Shown: piece by piece, positions 32,202 to 43,589 of the stretch
Layout of the letters: the number at the start of each line of letters is the position of its first letter
Numbering within the stretch: position 1 is the stretch's first letter
From: Lactifluus volemus
Lineage: Eukaryota; Basidiomycota; Agaricomycetes; Russulales; Russulaceae
Assembly (NCBI GenBank): GCA_022376515.1
Contig: WTXI01000169.1
Span: 1-64,000, forward strand
DNA length: 64,000 nucleotides
Direction: 5' to 3'
The notes under the pieces: model-generated
Seen by the model: the letters and a program-made list of their open reading frames with translations, nothing else
Told to the model about the DNA's origin: nothing
Database searches by the model: none
Translations under genes and position numbers: made by a program

Positions 32202-33034
32202 ATGATGGTAGGACCTCTTGTATATCTTCAACTGCTGAGTTTATTGAAACCAGCCCATGAGGACCCACAAATATACATAGTACAAGCGTGATTATTGTGC
32301 ATGGTGAACTTTATGTTACCAGAGGCTGCCAGTGATATGTTAGTTCATGGCTTTTGTATATCGGTTATGTCAGGGACCTAGGGCCCACCCTTCACGTTGT
32401 CAACTTTTTTTCTCTATGTGCTGGTGTGAATTTATTCTGTGGTCTTTTCATCGCAAACACCAAACGGAAAACATGACTTTTGCATGTCCTTGAAGTAAAT
32501 GGCTGTGGTGAGTGTGTGGGATTTCGTATGATAGTAGGGGAGTGCTAGTAATGTGAAGTTGTGAATCACCGGCAGTGCGAGGATATGGCGAGGAGTCTAG
32601 GACTAAGAGAACATTGAAGATAAATAAAGGGGCGAAGCGTGGGTCGTGACCACGTAACCAACAAGAGATAGAACCGTTTACGGTTACAACCATAAAAGAC
32701 GGATTCGTTACTTATACGACCGCAAAAAATACAGTACGGGGCTAGACGGTGATTATCCGTCGCCGTAAAATACCTGAAGTGGCTGGGACAATGCCGGACC
32801 GTGTGCAGCTCATACTGCTCATTCATGTACAACGCGCATTCAGCAAGAAAGGTGACAAGTAATCTTTTTTTCCCCCCTAATCTGTGTTTGCATGAGCGAC
32901 CCTGTACTGTAAATATGCAATGAAAAACCTACCTGGTTCCACCAACAATTCCAATATTCGATCTTTTCGACTGAATGAATGCACCTGTCAATGAACCTGA
33001 CAGGGCCGAGGACCCATCGGCGATGCGGCGGTCT

Positions 33035-34997
33035 TCACTCTCGGCGGGCTAAACCTTCCGTCGCGTCCACGCCGTGCTCGCCTCTTTGTTGGTGACTTCC
33101 AACTGTATCTGTCTGCTCTGGACGCAGATTCTCCCACATCACCGGAGCCAAGTCATAAATTCGATACAGCTGCAAGACAGCTTGTTCCTTGTCCTTGGCT
33201 TCGATCATCAGATCTATCCATTCCCGGTCTCCTGGAGCGCGCCACCACCAGCCGGCACCCTCTGCCTCCAATTCCATTGGGAGAGTAGTGCAGCGTCGAG
33301 CGTGCGCGCGTTTCTCCATTACGGTCACCGCGCCCGGCCGCGGTGACGAAAGATGCTGCTTCGGCTTGATTCCTTTCTTGTGCCAAATCGCATTGATGCG
33401 CGGAATGAAGGTTGTCAGAGGCTCGGACGATGGCTGACACACAGAGTCAGCTGTGGCTAATAGTATGTAGAAGACATACATAAATCCAATCGTGGTGATA
33501 GTCGAACTGCCAGGGCCTTCAGCTTTCGAGTCTACTCGCCAAGTGCAGAATGACTCACGACGAGAGGTAGGTCAAGCGCTTCAGAAACGGGGAGAAGGTC
33601 GTCGACGTTGTAGCACATCTCGACGGAACATGATAGATATTTTGCTTTCTCACTGGTAGATATCCGTGACTTACCTCGTCGTTCTCGATAACCAGGCGTG
33701 CTTTGATATCATCAGAAAGTAGGGCCTTGTAGTTCTCTTTGAAACGGGCCAGCGTTGCGACCTTGTCTCCATATACACCCTGTTTATAAGGTTAGTTCAA
33801 TTTCGTTGTGGTAGAAGAGGACACAGCACGAACGCCAACGTGAATGATGATGACTCCATCCTTTCCTATGCCCATATGTTTCAAGATCGAACAATGGTCT
33901 ATGAAAATGCTCGCGAGTTATGCCATAAAGCAATGACAAGTTTTTCTGGCACACACAATGCAATTCTCGAATGGATGCATCCACGACATTCTGCTTAGGC
34001 GAGGCGATTTGAGTAAACTAGCAGGGTCAATGCAATAAGACAAAATCCCTGAAAATAAGTCAACAAGAAGACCGACTTGACCAGGATGCAAAGTCATCCG
34101 ATGGCCGTATAGGTTGGCAAGATCGCCGGCGGCCTGTGTGAAGTCACTGTCAGCCCTCGACGACGGCGACGCGCAACGATGTCCGCACTTTAAGCTCTGC
34201 AGCAGCGTAGTCCAAGTCATATCCGTACTTGTCATGGGACGCAAAAGGGAAGAGGTCCGAAGATATGCGCATAAACCGGATCCTCGATGAAACCGTGAGT
34301 CGTCTAGCTCCTTCACGTCAACTGCAGAAAAATCCAACCTGTTGTCCTCATTCCACTGTTCACGTAAATGCTATTTAGTTCACCGGACGGAGGTTTTACA
34401 AGCCCACCTGGATGAGTTTCAAGAGATCGTTTGTATTTCGAATGCCCAAGTTTTTGGCAAAGTCGATGCCATGCTTGAGTATCGTATCTATCCTGCAAGT
34501 TCTATGATGATTGACGTTTGGTATGTGAGAGGGGGTAATCAAGGCACAAAAACAAACCGACTGCAGAAGATGGGGTCCGGTTTTGAAGCTCGGAGGATAG
34601 TGTTGATACAAGCCTCAAGACCACTCGAGATTAAGGAAACAGAAAATAGTTACACAGACAGGTAACTCACATAGCCCAGACGTCCTAGAGAGGTGTGATA
34701 TTTTTTACCAAGAATCGCTACGAAACACACACCTCGATACGTCGTCGTCTTAGACTCGACCGGAAGAATATCGTACACGACTGGCTCGACAACTTTGGCC
34801 TTGCGTTGACGTTTTTTTGGCGGAGACACGGGCTGGTCGTCATCGAGGTCGGTCAGTGGACTCTCTTCGCCCTTCTCGTCGAGTTTCTTTCGGTCTTGAA
34901 TTCTCCTTGAAAATCTTCTCTGCATGGTTGGTAAACTGAGTCGCCGAAAAGGTCGTCGTAGGAAGACGTTCAAGCCCAAAGGCATTTTACATTCCAA
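33035..34997 (-). CDS. UVE1: UV damage endonuclease (UVDE/Uve1)
   Basis: The gene reads leftward over about nine exons. After an Arg-rich leader (MPLGLNVFLRRPFRRLSLPT) and a Lys-rich linker come GRLGYACINTILRASKPDP, RIDTILKHGIDFAKNLGIRN, FFRISSDLFPFASHDKYG, DLANLYGHRMTLHPGQ, ASIRELHYHCSILKHMGIGK, DGVIIIH, ARLVIENDE and LDLPLVLDYHH-like residues near 33590, then PVMWENLRPEQ near the end. This is the UvsE TIM-barrel set with its metal-binding His/Glu residues. UVDE nicks DNA 5' of UV photoproducts in nuclear and, in some fungi, mitochondrial DNA; the Arg-rich leader suggests a mitochondrial form. Start 34997 has alternative ATGs at 34985 and 34925. The last codons (LARRE-stop) lie inside the duplicated block shared with 28430-28475. 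Confidence 0.9.
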
Positions 34998-35163
34998 ACA
35001 ACGTCATCCGTCCGATCTGCCGCTCTTGGATCGACGAATTCATAGGGGCCTAACCCCTGGCCCCTGGCGCAGGCGCACTCGTTAAGTGTGAAAAAAAAAA
35101 GTCAAGAGAGCGAATGATACAGTGAGTACGAGAGAGTAAGTGCGACGGTACGGCCAAGTCACC

Positions 35164-38100
35164 TCAGCGATCCGAGTACAAACACATCCGGTCGTGCGTC
35201 AAATCATCGAACATCGAATCATCATGCGTGACCAGACACGAGTCGAGCATCATGTCCCTCACGGTCACGATCTGGCCCTTGTACCGCCCATCGAGCGCCA
35301 TCACCTTGTTGCGGACCTGAGTTGGCGGAACCGGGACAAGATATATGATCGGCACCGTGAGCGACTCGCGGTCGTCCATCAGCAGCGTCGCCGTTCGTGT
35401 CATATAGTCCGACCCTGAATCAAACACGCCCTGCAATTTACCCTCTCTACCCTCACTGTTGCCATCATCCCATTCTGGGAAGCCAGTGCTGTCTCCCCGT
35501 GTGCCACGAATCTTGACCATCATTCCAATCTTGTGAGCAGCATAGGCCGGGTCGATGAGCCAATTCTTATCCAATTCTAAAACACAGAGTGTGATGAATT
35601 GACGGTATAATAAAACATGCCAAAGGCTTACTGAATGCTGTCTTCCCCGTTCGTTCATGCGGTGGGTATGCAGCTGGCGTCTCCGCTGGCATGTCAGTGC
35701 GACCAGTAAACATTCCGACTGGTGTCTGCGCGTTGTATACTGTCGAACCATAGCCTGGACCACCAGGGGTGGGTGCAGACGCTGGAGTCGGAGCTCCGAA
35801 TGCGGGGGTTGGCGCGCTCTGTTGACGCGTTAGGTAAAGTCGTGAGCAAGGATCAATTTCAAAGGGCTTACCCAGCTGGACTCGGCCCATCCTCCCGATG
35901 CGGGTGGTCCTGGACTGACCCAGCCATTATTACTCGGTGCAGACGAGTTATCGTTCCAAGAAGACGGCGGCTTTGGCGTAGCTCCTCCCCAACCGGGTGT
36001 CGCACCGCCCCAACCTGATGCAGGAGTACTTTTGTTCGCAGTGGGAGCCCCATAGGGATTTGGCGTCCGAGCAGATGTACCCCAACCTGGCGTTCTGCCG
36101 CCTTCCTGGGCGTACGGATTTGGGGTTTGGGAACTCGGGTTAAATGGCGTTCGGCCACCCTCCGTGTATGGATTAGGCGTTTTCGAGGAACCCCATGCGG
36201 GCGTCTTCCCCCCGGAGACGACATACGGATTGGGAGTGCGGCCGCCGCCCCAGCCAGTACTTCCAGAAGTCGCGTAAGGGTTCGGCGTCCGACCGCCACT
36301 ACCAAACCCTCCGTCTCCAAAGCTTCCCCGGGGGGGACCCATACTGTCACGAAAACCTTCAAGTGGCTCGAGCTTGCCGTCCTTGCTGAACGACTATGAG
36401 CGGACAAGCCTTGGGCAAAGAGTCAATGGACTTACTTTCTGCGGTGCAGCCTTTCCTTCTCGATCGTAATGATCTTATTGTTGGTATTAAGTTCCACACG
36501 AGCTGTAGGGCCGTTGGTGTCCTTGACGGTGCCAACATAACCTTTAAAGGGGCCTTTAACCACAGAGACGAGGACGCCAACGAGCCGATCTCGCAGACCA
36601 CGGCCCATTCCTGATCCCACCATGCCGCCAGTTATGGCGCCCCCACTCAGAGCAGGGTTCATTTTTGAAAGGTCAGTACCAGGGCGAATGAGATTCCCCT
36701 TTGGTGCGAGGGAGACGAGGGACCTGGCTCGAGTCACAAAGACACCACCATTTTCAACGATCTCACGATTGTGTAAGAATGCGAAGAAGGATTGGTGGAC
36801 GTGAAGAACGCGACCCTTGCGACCCTACAAAGGCAGATGTAAGATACACAAAATATCATAAGTGAATTTTCTCACCTCGCCATCATTTTCCTTCATGTTG
36901 TCACCTACTCGTAGTTCATACCCCTCCGCGTCTGTTGCGATAGCACGGTTGGAGTCACGACGCATGGAGATCTGGTGTGGTTGCACTAAGCGTACTTGTC
37001 CATTCTGGTCCAAGACGCGGAAAGAGTCCCTCTCTGTCTTGAAGATGACACCAACGGTTTGGTTGCTAGACGTAGTGTGAGGCAATAACCGATCATTAGT
37101 CAGAAGGGGATGCCTACTCTAGCTGGACCAGATCATGGAGTTCATAGTTGCCTACGATATTCGTGCCCGCACCAACTTCTGCAGCTTCACGGAGGTCTTT
37201 AGAGAACACAGAAACCTGTCGGACGTTGAAAGAGAAATGAGATAGTGGTTAAACAACAGTATTTGACTAACCTCTTGCATAGACATGTCGGACAAGAATG
37301 TTACAATGTTACCTGAGACGGACACAACGAGACCGGACTCGTCGGCATTTTTCCCAGACATCACTTTGACATGGTCTCCGGGCTTGAACCGCTTCCTGAC
37401 ACTCCGCGCTGGCATCTGCACCTTTTGTCCTTCAAGGTCGAACGCGCCGACGGGATTCACTGTGACAACATCCAAGTTGATGGACTCGACAACACCGTGA
37501 ACGCCCGCTTGTTCGCCCTCAAATACCTCGACGTGGTCCCCGGGCTGCAGCACTGCAATTGCCGCCTTCCGGGAGGCCTCGGCAATCAGGGAGAGGTCGA
37601 CAGTGTTCTCCATACCCTCGCCTTCTTGATTACCCCGAGCAAATCGTGTGATCTCATCCAGCGTTGGGTTCACGTTTTCTGTCACAATCGCACTGAGCTT
37701 GAAGTCTTTCTCGATGAAACCATCTTTATATGTGTCGTTTTGGAAGATGTAAGCTTGGTTCCGCTTTGAGACCGTCTTGCGGCCATACACCTTTATGACT
37801 TCTTCGTAATTGAAAAACCGCTGCGGTGGGCGAACGCCAGTGGAGGCTGTGAGGCCAGTCTTCTTCCGTTTCTTGCCATCGATCGCAGCTTCGTCCTTGG
37901 GGTTGAGATCAATGCGCGGTATGAACTTGAGCCCGACTTCCTCTCCATTTTCGGTGATGTCCACCACTTGGGCAAGGTCTCCCTGATACTTGCCTCTCTT
38001 AATGCGGACCCAGTTACCTGGGTTGACGGTTGTTTCTTGCTTCTTGATCAAAAGCAAACTGGCCATCTCGTCGATAGGTACTAAGGTGATGCCGCGGCTG

Positions 38101-39048
38101 GGGTAGATTCCGACGAGCCCATTACAAGCTTCGCTGACCTGCTTCTGACTGCGAGCCTCAACATAGATGATGCCTGGGAGGGAATCACGCTCAAAAGCGG
38201 AAAGAATTTGTAAGGGACGGTTAGAGAACTCCAGGTCAAGGGACTTGCGCATGAGACTGAAAACGAGGTCTCGTTCGCGACCAGGCTGAACGCGATACCG
38301 TCAACGCTCAGGTAACAGCCTGAAAGATAGAACGAATACATGCCTTGCATCGAACTTGCCAAAGGTTGGCGTCTTGAACCGAGGGCATTAAGAGGCGTTG
38401 AGGGACCTCATTCATGTCCCCAGTGTAGCGAACTGCCAACCGCTTGTAACGTTGGCTAACGTCCTCTGCTATCCGTGCCAAGTCCTGGTCGTTCAACTCT
38501 CTTTCGCGTCTATCCAAGCGGGCATGGTGAACTGATCTTCTGACGCCTTCTTCATCATCGACCTCGCCCTCAGGCTCAGCAATAAATTCGTCTGTAGTTC
38601 ACTTCGAGTCAGAAGATGTTGTTTCACGAGAAGTAAGGCAACGCACCTCTCCCATACTCTTCATCTTCCTCCTCTTCATCTTCCTCCTCATTAACTTCGG
38701 CTTCTACATCAAGGAAGCGGTTAATAGCGGCACGTTTGTGGCGACGCTGGTATGAACGTAAGTACGGAGAGTTCGAGAGTCAAGGAGAGTAGGACAGCTT
38801 ACTTTTTGCCGTTTGCCACCACGAGCCACGCCTTCTTCGTCTTCTTCGTCGTCCTCATCGTCGTCCTCATCCTCTTCATCATCCTCTTCTTGTTCGTCAT
38901 CCTCCTCCTCTTCTTCTTCTTCCTCCTCCCTTCGCCGTGACTTGCTGTGCTTCCGGCTGTTGTCATGATGAGTCCTTCCATGTTCCTCTTCTTCTATAGT
39001 ACGAGATAACGAGGTCCCTTCGAATCTTTCTTCATCGAGGTCAGACAT
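35164..39048 (-). CDS. SPT5: Transcription elongation factor Spt5
   Basis: A multi-exon gene of about 1,050-1,150 residues. It starts MSDLDEERFEGTSLSRTIEE and has a long acidic region (38820-38930). The NGN domain follows (DLVFSLMRKSLDLEF, IIYVEARSQKQVSEACNG, YPSRGITLVPIDEMASLL). KOW domains show PGNWVRIKRGKYQGDLAQVV, PGDHVEVFEGEQAGVHGVVE, PGDHVKVMSGKNADESGLVV, GRKGRVLHVHQSFFAFLHNR and VVKGPFKGYVGTVKD. A C-terminal repeat region (36340-35900) has five TPNPY units such as GGRTPNPY. A final KOW ends LDGRYKGQIVTVRDMMLDS and LTHDRMCLYSDR. Spt5 with Spt4 clamps RNA polymerase II or I and promotes processivity and capping; the CTR is a CDK9/Bur1 substrate. Introns are short. The start lies only ~128 bp from the divergent F-box gene. 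Confidence 0.95.
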
Positions 39049-39176
39049 GGTAAGATGGGACGAGTGGACAAAGTAACGCCAAAGACCGTGTCACAAGAAT
39101 CGGCGATCACGTGATCATGGTAGTCCAGGCGAGCCGCTACCGCACCGACTTTTGGCACCGAGCCATAGCAAAGGCA
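39049..39176. promoter_or_regulatory. Compact bidirectional promoter (Spt5 / F-box gene)
   Basis: The start codons of the divergent Spt5 and F-box genes are separated by 128 bp. The stretch includes ATCACGTGATCATGG at 39107-39121, with a CACGTG E-box that could be bound by bHLH or Cbf1-like factors. If translation of the F-box gene begins at the upstream ATG (39111), the gap is only 62 bp. Confidence 0.45.
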
Positions 39177-40951
39177 ATGGCGTGCTTCGGGGATCTTCCG
39201 CTTGATATTCTACCGCTCCTTGTAGCCAACTTCTCTAGACCAGTACACCTCGCATTTCTGTGCCTCGTTAATCGTACTTTTTATGTTTTTGCTGTATCAA
39301 AGCTCTACGAACGAATCTCCATTTATCCGTGGGAGCTGTCTGTGAGATCCAGGGTCTGTAGCTCATCATCATGCTTTGAATAACAAATCAAACCTGACCT
39401 GTTTCCTACAGGTGACGAAAATATTTAGAACTCTCGCAAGGCACCCCAATCTCGCCCGTCTAGTCCATCGATTAGGTTAGACTATTTCGCATTGTGAAAA
39501 TCTTACTTACGCACATCGAGACACCAAAGAAATTAGGCACTTTCCTAAAGGCCATCACGACTCTATTTATCCATACGAACAGGAAAGGCGCTTAACTCAA
39601 GGCCATAACGATACTTTTTATCCATACGAACAGATCATGGAATGGTGCATCAAAGGTCTTGAAAATTGTGTACAACTCAAATCCTGCACGTGGACCAGAG
39701 ATGGCTCTTTGAAGTCCGTTATTCTCAGTAGCCTTAGCAAATGCCAGGACCTAAACGACATTGCCATCAATGGGGGGCATTCCGGGAACTACGAGCCGAC
39801 AGATCTTATTCAGCTACTTCATTTACGGAAGATCTCGTTGATCATGCCCAGCAGGTCCGTGCTCGAGATACTTCCATCTTGGCTCAAAGCTACTGGACAA
39901 TCATTGACGAGTCTGACCCTGAATTGCAAGGCACGCAGGTACTCCATACATGCCTTTGAATGTGTCATTCATCCATAGAACAGGCAAATTCAAATATACA
40001 TGTTACGGACTCTCTGTTGGAGTCTATGTCGCAATACCTTCCGCAACTGGAACACCTCAACTTGGCTGGCTGCCCTAGAGTGACGAACAGCGGTGTCTGG
40101 TCAATGATAAAAGATAATGTCAGCAATTTGAAGGGACTCGGCCTCAAACGCCTGTCCCCTGCGTTTGCAAGTTTTACATCATTATCTTCGCTCTGGTCAC
40201 TCTTCGCTGACAAGGCGCTTCTGAACAGGATATTGTAGCACTGAGCGAAGCCTGCTCGAAAGCTGGCGGTTTGACGTCCCTGCTCTCTGTCACGTTGACC
40301 ACACTCTCAAAATACCCAACTAACGCGTGGATAAATGGCATTCTATCCCTTCTCGAACAATCCCCGCTTGAGGCTTTTCAGGTCTATGCATCTGAGTCCT
40401 CGCAGGAAGCGCTCGCCGACCGGTTATGTACGCGAATCGTTGATCAGCACCGTGGCCATCTCGTTCGGCTTTCGTTTCATCGGCTACGACTCAGTCTCGA
40501 TGCCATCAACTATATGTGCCTCAACTGTAACAAGTTAGAGCAGCTCTTTGTGCTTATAAATCATGCAGATGCGGTCTGGTTTTCCTTTATGCCTCTGGAG
40601 CGCACTCTCATCTGGTCTTCTTAGGCATCACTTGTACCAATACTTGCTAAAGCAACGCAGCTGCGTACGTTGCATATCAATACTGCTGGGCGACCACCGC
40701 AGTTCACTCCCGCGACGTGCGCGTTGGACATTATTCGTCGATGCAATGCGACAATTTGTCAGATTGGAATTGGAGCAATGGTCTGGAATGTAGGTCTCTC
40801 CCACTGGCTCTTAGAAATGCTTTATAAGTAAGCGTGGATCCAGGTGGAAAGACATGTATCCGTGGTGGACAGTATTGTACGGGTGGACCGTTGTCTCGCT
40901 GAAGCTGAAAACCCCGATATCCCAGAGCAGTTCCTCGTTATTCGCATGTAG
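39177..40951 (+). CDS. F-box/LRR protein
   Basis: The N-terminus MACFGDLPLDILPLLVANFS then HLAFLCLVNRTFYVF is an F-box-like motif that would bind Skp1. After a first intron (donor GTCT|GTGAG, acceptor TACAG|GTGACG) come leucine-rich segments: KIFRTLARHPNLARLVHRL, VLEILPSWLKATGQSLTSL, LESMSQYLPQLEHLNLAGCP, VSNLKGLGLKRLSPAF, HLVRLSFHRLRLSLDAINYM and ATQLRTLHINTAG. The last exon reads VERHVSVVDSIVRVDRCLAE and ends PEQFLVIRM. F-box/LRR proteins select substrates for SCF ubiquitin ligases; the substrate is unknown. Around 39480-39640 two near-identical stretches (CTATTTATCCATACGAACAG and CTTTTTATCCATACGAACAG) may be a small duplication at an intron. I could not fix every boundary there, so a damaged gene is possible. 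Start could also be 39111. Confidence 0.7.
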
Positions 40952-41442
40952 GAGTAGTTTGTGTAGTCGGTGTGAACATCCAGGTCACGTGGCATGATCG
41001 CGTCGGTTGTTGGGTCTACCAATCACAGCCACTCTCTCTGATCTTCTCATGGGCATATCACCTCAAGGACAACGCCTGCGCACCATCATCTTAACAGTAC
41101 CCATCATGGTCGCGACATCTGGTTTGCAGCAATTCCTGCGTCCCTTAAACACCGGCTCACGCATCCCTCGCCAGTGGTACTTTACAAACGGCTCGTGCTC
41201 GGAGAACGTCAACGCCAACTCCCTCGCCCCGGCGAACACAATACAGACCGTAAAATAATCGAGTTTGGCGGCGAAGATTGACTCCCCCTGGAACAGGAAT
41301 AGTAGTATTCAATGCATTTTTGAACCCCCGCCAGCTCATGCATGCATACGTAGATGTATCACAAACAAAGTTCTAATATCCCCTTGTTCGGAGTCACAGT
41401 AGCTTCTATTTTATCTACCAATTGGAGAGAAGGGGACGGTGA
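40952..41442. other. Convergent 3' region, no gene seen
   Basis: The stretch lies between the F-box gene stop and the Mic10 stop. Open frames here (for example 41007-41258) have no domain and probably are antisense or UTR sequence. Confidence 0.45.
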
Positions 41443-42028
41443 TTATTTGGACTCCGGAGAGGATGGTTGCTGCTCCTGCTGCTCCTGCCGGTGGAGAACG
41501 CGCACGCCAGCGATGCGAGCAGGATTGAATGTCCGGTCACAGTCCGCATATGCGATACCGGCTCCAAAGCCCGTGGTGAGAGCGACGGGCCATGCGCGTC
41601 CTGGAAAAGCGGTTTAGAACGTCACATTTTGGTGTTTGGAACGGAAGAGTTGCGGCGTGGGGTCACGCACGGCGGAAGAGGATGACGGATGCGACGACGC
41701 CAACGCTAAAGCCGATACCACTGTTCAAAAAGATAATCTTGGTGTTATGGGCCCATGGAACGTTTTAAGAGGATTCGCAATGAGCGCGACTCACGATTTG
41801 ACTAGTAAATCTGCCACTGCTCCGCGTTTCGCATCATGAGCCTGAAGGAAAGAATGGGGGAGCTACGTACAGCAACGGTCATACTAGTAAAAAGGTGTCG
41901 GGGGGGGGGGGGGGGGGGAGGGAGGGAGGGAATGAGCATTCTAAAACAGACCTATACAGAAAAAAACGCACCTTTTGGGCGATGATATCCTCACTGGAAA
42001 CAGGTTTTGACGGTGTCGATGAGACCAT
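41443..42028 (-). CDS. MIC10: MICOS complex subunit Mic10
   Basis: Four exons (42028-41972, 41841-41795, 41720-41671, 41600-41443) give 103 residues with every phase agreeing. After MVSSTPSKPVSSEDIIAQK the protein has two hydrophobic segments with glycine motifs, GIGFSVGVVASVILF and VALTTGFGAGIAYADC, joined by RRRAW. This hairpin with two GxGxG-like motifs is the hallmark of Mic10, which oligomerises in the inner mitochondrial membrane and bends it at crista junctions. A Gln/Ser-rich tail (RQEQQEQQPSSPESK) follows. The small exons hide the gene from simple ORF searches. Intron 1 (41971-41842) contains a run of 19 G on the plus strand, that is a C-tract in the transcript. An ATG 48 bp upstream (42076) is in frame; 42028 has the better GCCATGG context. 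Confidence 0.9.
41900..41918 (+). repeat. Homopolymer G run in Mic10 intron 1
   Basis: Nineteen consecutive G are followed by AGGGAGGGAGGG. On the transcribed strand this is a C-rich tract inside intron 1 of Mic10. The G-rich strand could form a G-quadruplex. Its length is prone to polymorphism and assembly error. Confidence 0.9.
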
Positions 42029-43589
42029 GGCTGTTTCTGGAGCTAGGCGGGTAAACACGGGTAAATATAGGAGCATCCGATCCAGTCGCGCGACGGGCGC
42101 TAACCGCTTGGAGCTGATCTAGAACTACAGTTGGCACGGCTCACGCTCTTAAACGAGACATTGGCACTTGTTGGCACTTGATCGGCCCCTCATCACCCTA
42201 GAAGCGTAGGGGTGCGAAAGACCACCAATCACGCGCAGCGCCTCCGCTTGTTTTCATCCCAGTCAGCTGTCGCGTTTTACGGCACGCCCAAGCATAATTC
42301 TGCTACTAGTAAGCAAGGCCTCCACGATAAGTGGGCCTTCTAGAGGTTAACGTAGAATATACGGGTGTCAATGTTGCCGCCATGCCGTCACCCAATGTAC
42401 CTGGCATAATCAAAGTTGACAGCCCCTTTCCAGCTCGGGCTCGAGCTGCGGCTGCGTACTGTACTGGTCACTACAAAAGGTTCCTTCTACTTTCCGTCCA
42501 ACGGTCCAGGTCATGTGGAGCCCCTCATCTGAGTTGATAATTTGACATCCCACTCTCGTGGGCGACAGGTTCCTTTTTGACCATTGTGTTTGTGTTGCGA
42601 GTTGATGTGTCAGCTCTCGGGGGTCGTGCCTCGCAGCAGTTGTAGGAGTCATATAAATATTAAATAGCGATGACTCGACTGCGTATGTGCGCCTTTTCCC
42701 TATGTACAGCTCATGAGTGCAAGCGCGAATCAAAGATTTGGGGTTTGTGTGTGTTTCTTTCTTTTCGGATCTACCTGGCTCACGTTTGCCGTGTGTAGGC
42801 TAGTTTCGGCACAGTCCGGTGGCCCCTGTGATCTTAGAGAGCCAGATACAGAATCGGGATTATATCTTTGAATACCGCCGGACGTGGGGATGCATCCACA
42901 GTGAATCGCGATATCTTGAAGTCAAGTCTACAATCCAGTAAACTGTTGTAGACGGAATGCCGTAACGGCGTTGTATCATAGCCTCGGTGCGCACATACTT
43001 GAAATAGTCAAAAGGCGTCTTGGACGCAGTGCGTTTGTGAGCTTATGAAGTAAACGAAGTGACGAACCTGGTGAATGATACGCGTGCATTTTGTAGGAAG
43101 ACTGGGAAGAATGAAAGATGACCTGGAGACAAGTTGACATGATGATTGGTCTCTGTTGTACTACTCCGCTTAGCACTGGATCCAGTGCTTGTGATTGATT
43201 CGTTTAGTGCCTCCATTGCTGTAAATAAATAAATCAGATGATGACGGAATGCGTATGCGAGACGTCTTTCGCTTCTAGCTAGGCGCCCCGGCGCGGTGGG
43301 TTTTCCGGGCGTGGGTGAATTCACAGGTCTAACACGTTGGTTAAAGGAACAATACGGATAATGGCCCCAATGAGGCCAAACTCCTCGACCTTTTAGCGGG
43401 CTTCATGCAGGCGCGACCAATGATCCCTCTCACTCGCACTTCTATATTTATTCGAGAGGGGTCCTCGGCGGTTCTCTTGACTCGAAACCCAATATCCATA
43501 GCACCACCTGTTGTGGTTATTATACCCCGCTTACGCTGCACCTCCTCCGAGTCCCCACATTCCATCCCTCCCTTGGTTATTCCCTCATC
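42029..43589. promoter_or_regulatory. Divergent intergenic region between Mic10 and PLC
   Basis: No gene is supported in this 1.56 kb. It should contain both promoters. A small direct duplication TTGGCACTTGTTGGCACTTG lies at 42161-42180. Minus-strand open frames at 43043-43324 and 42410-42733 show no domain. Confidence 0.4.

Larger units (their letters stand above)
31438..33050 (+). repeat. Segmental duplication around secreted-peptide gene 2
   Basis: This is the second copy of 26742-28475. It ends in the shared GCCGAGGACCCATCGGCGA...CTTCACTCTCGGC stretch, which here runs straight into the coding sequence of the UVDE gene on the other strand. Confidence 0.75.

Noticed and set aside
35722..36407. 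Long open frames on both strands over the Spt5 repeat region
   Set aside because: They are shadows of the TPNPY repeat codons in other frames and strands.
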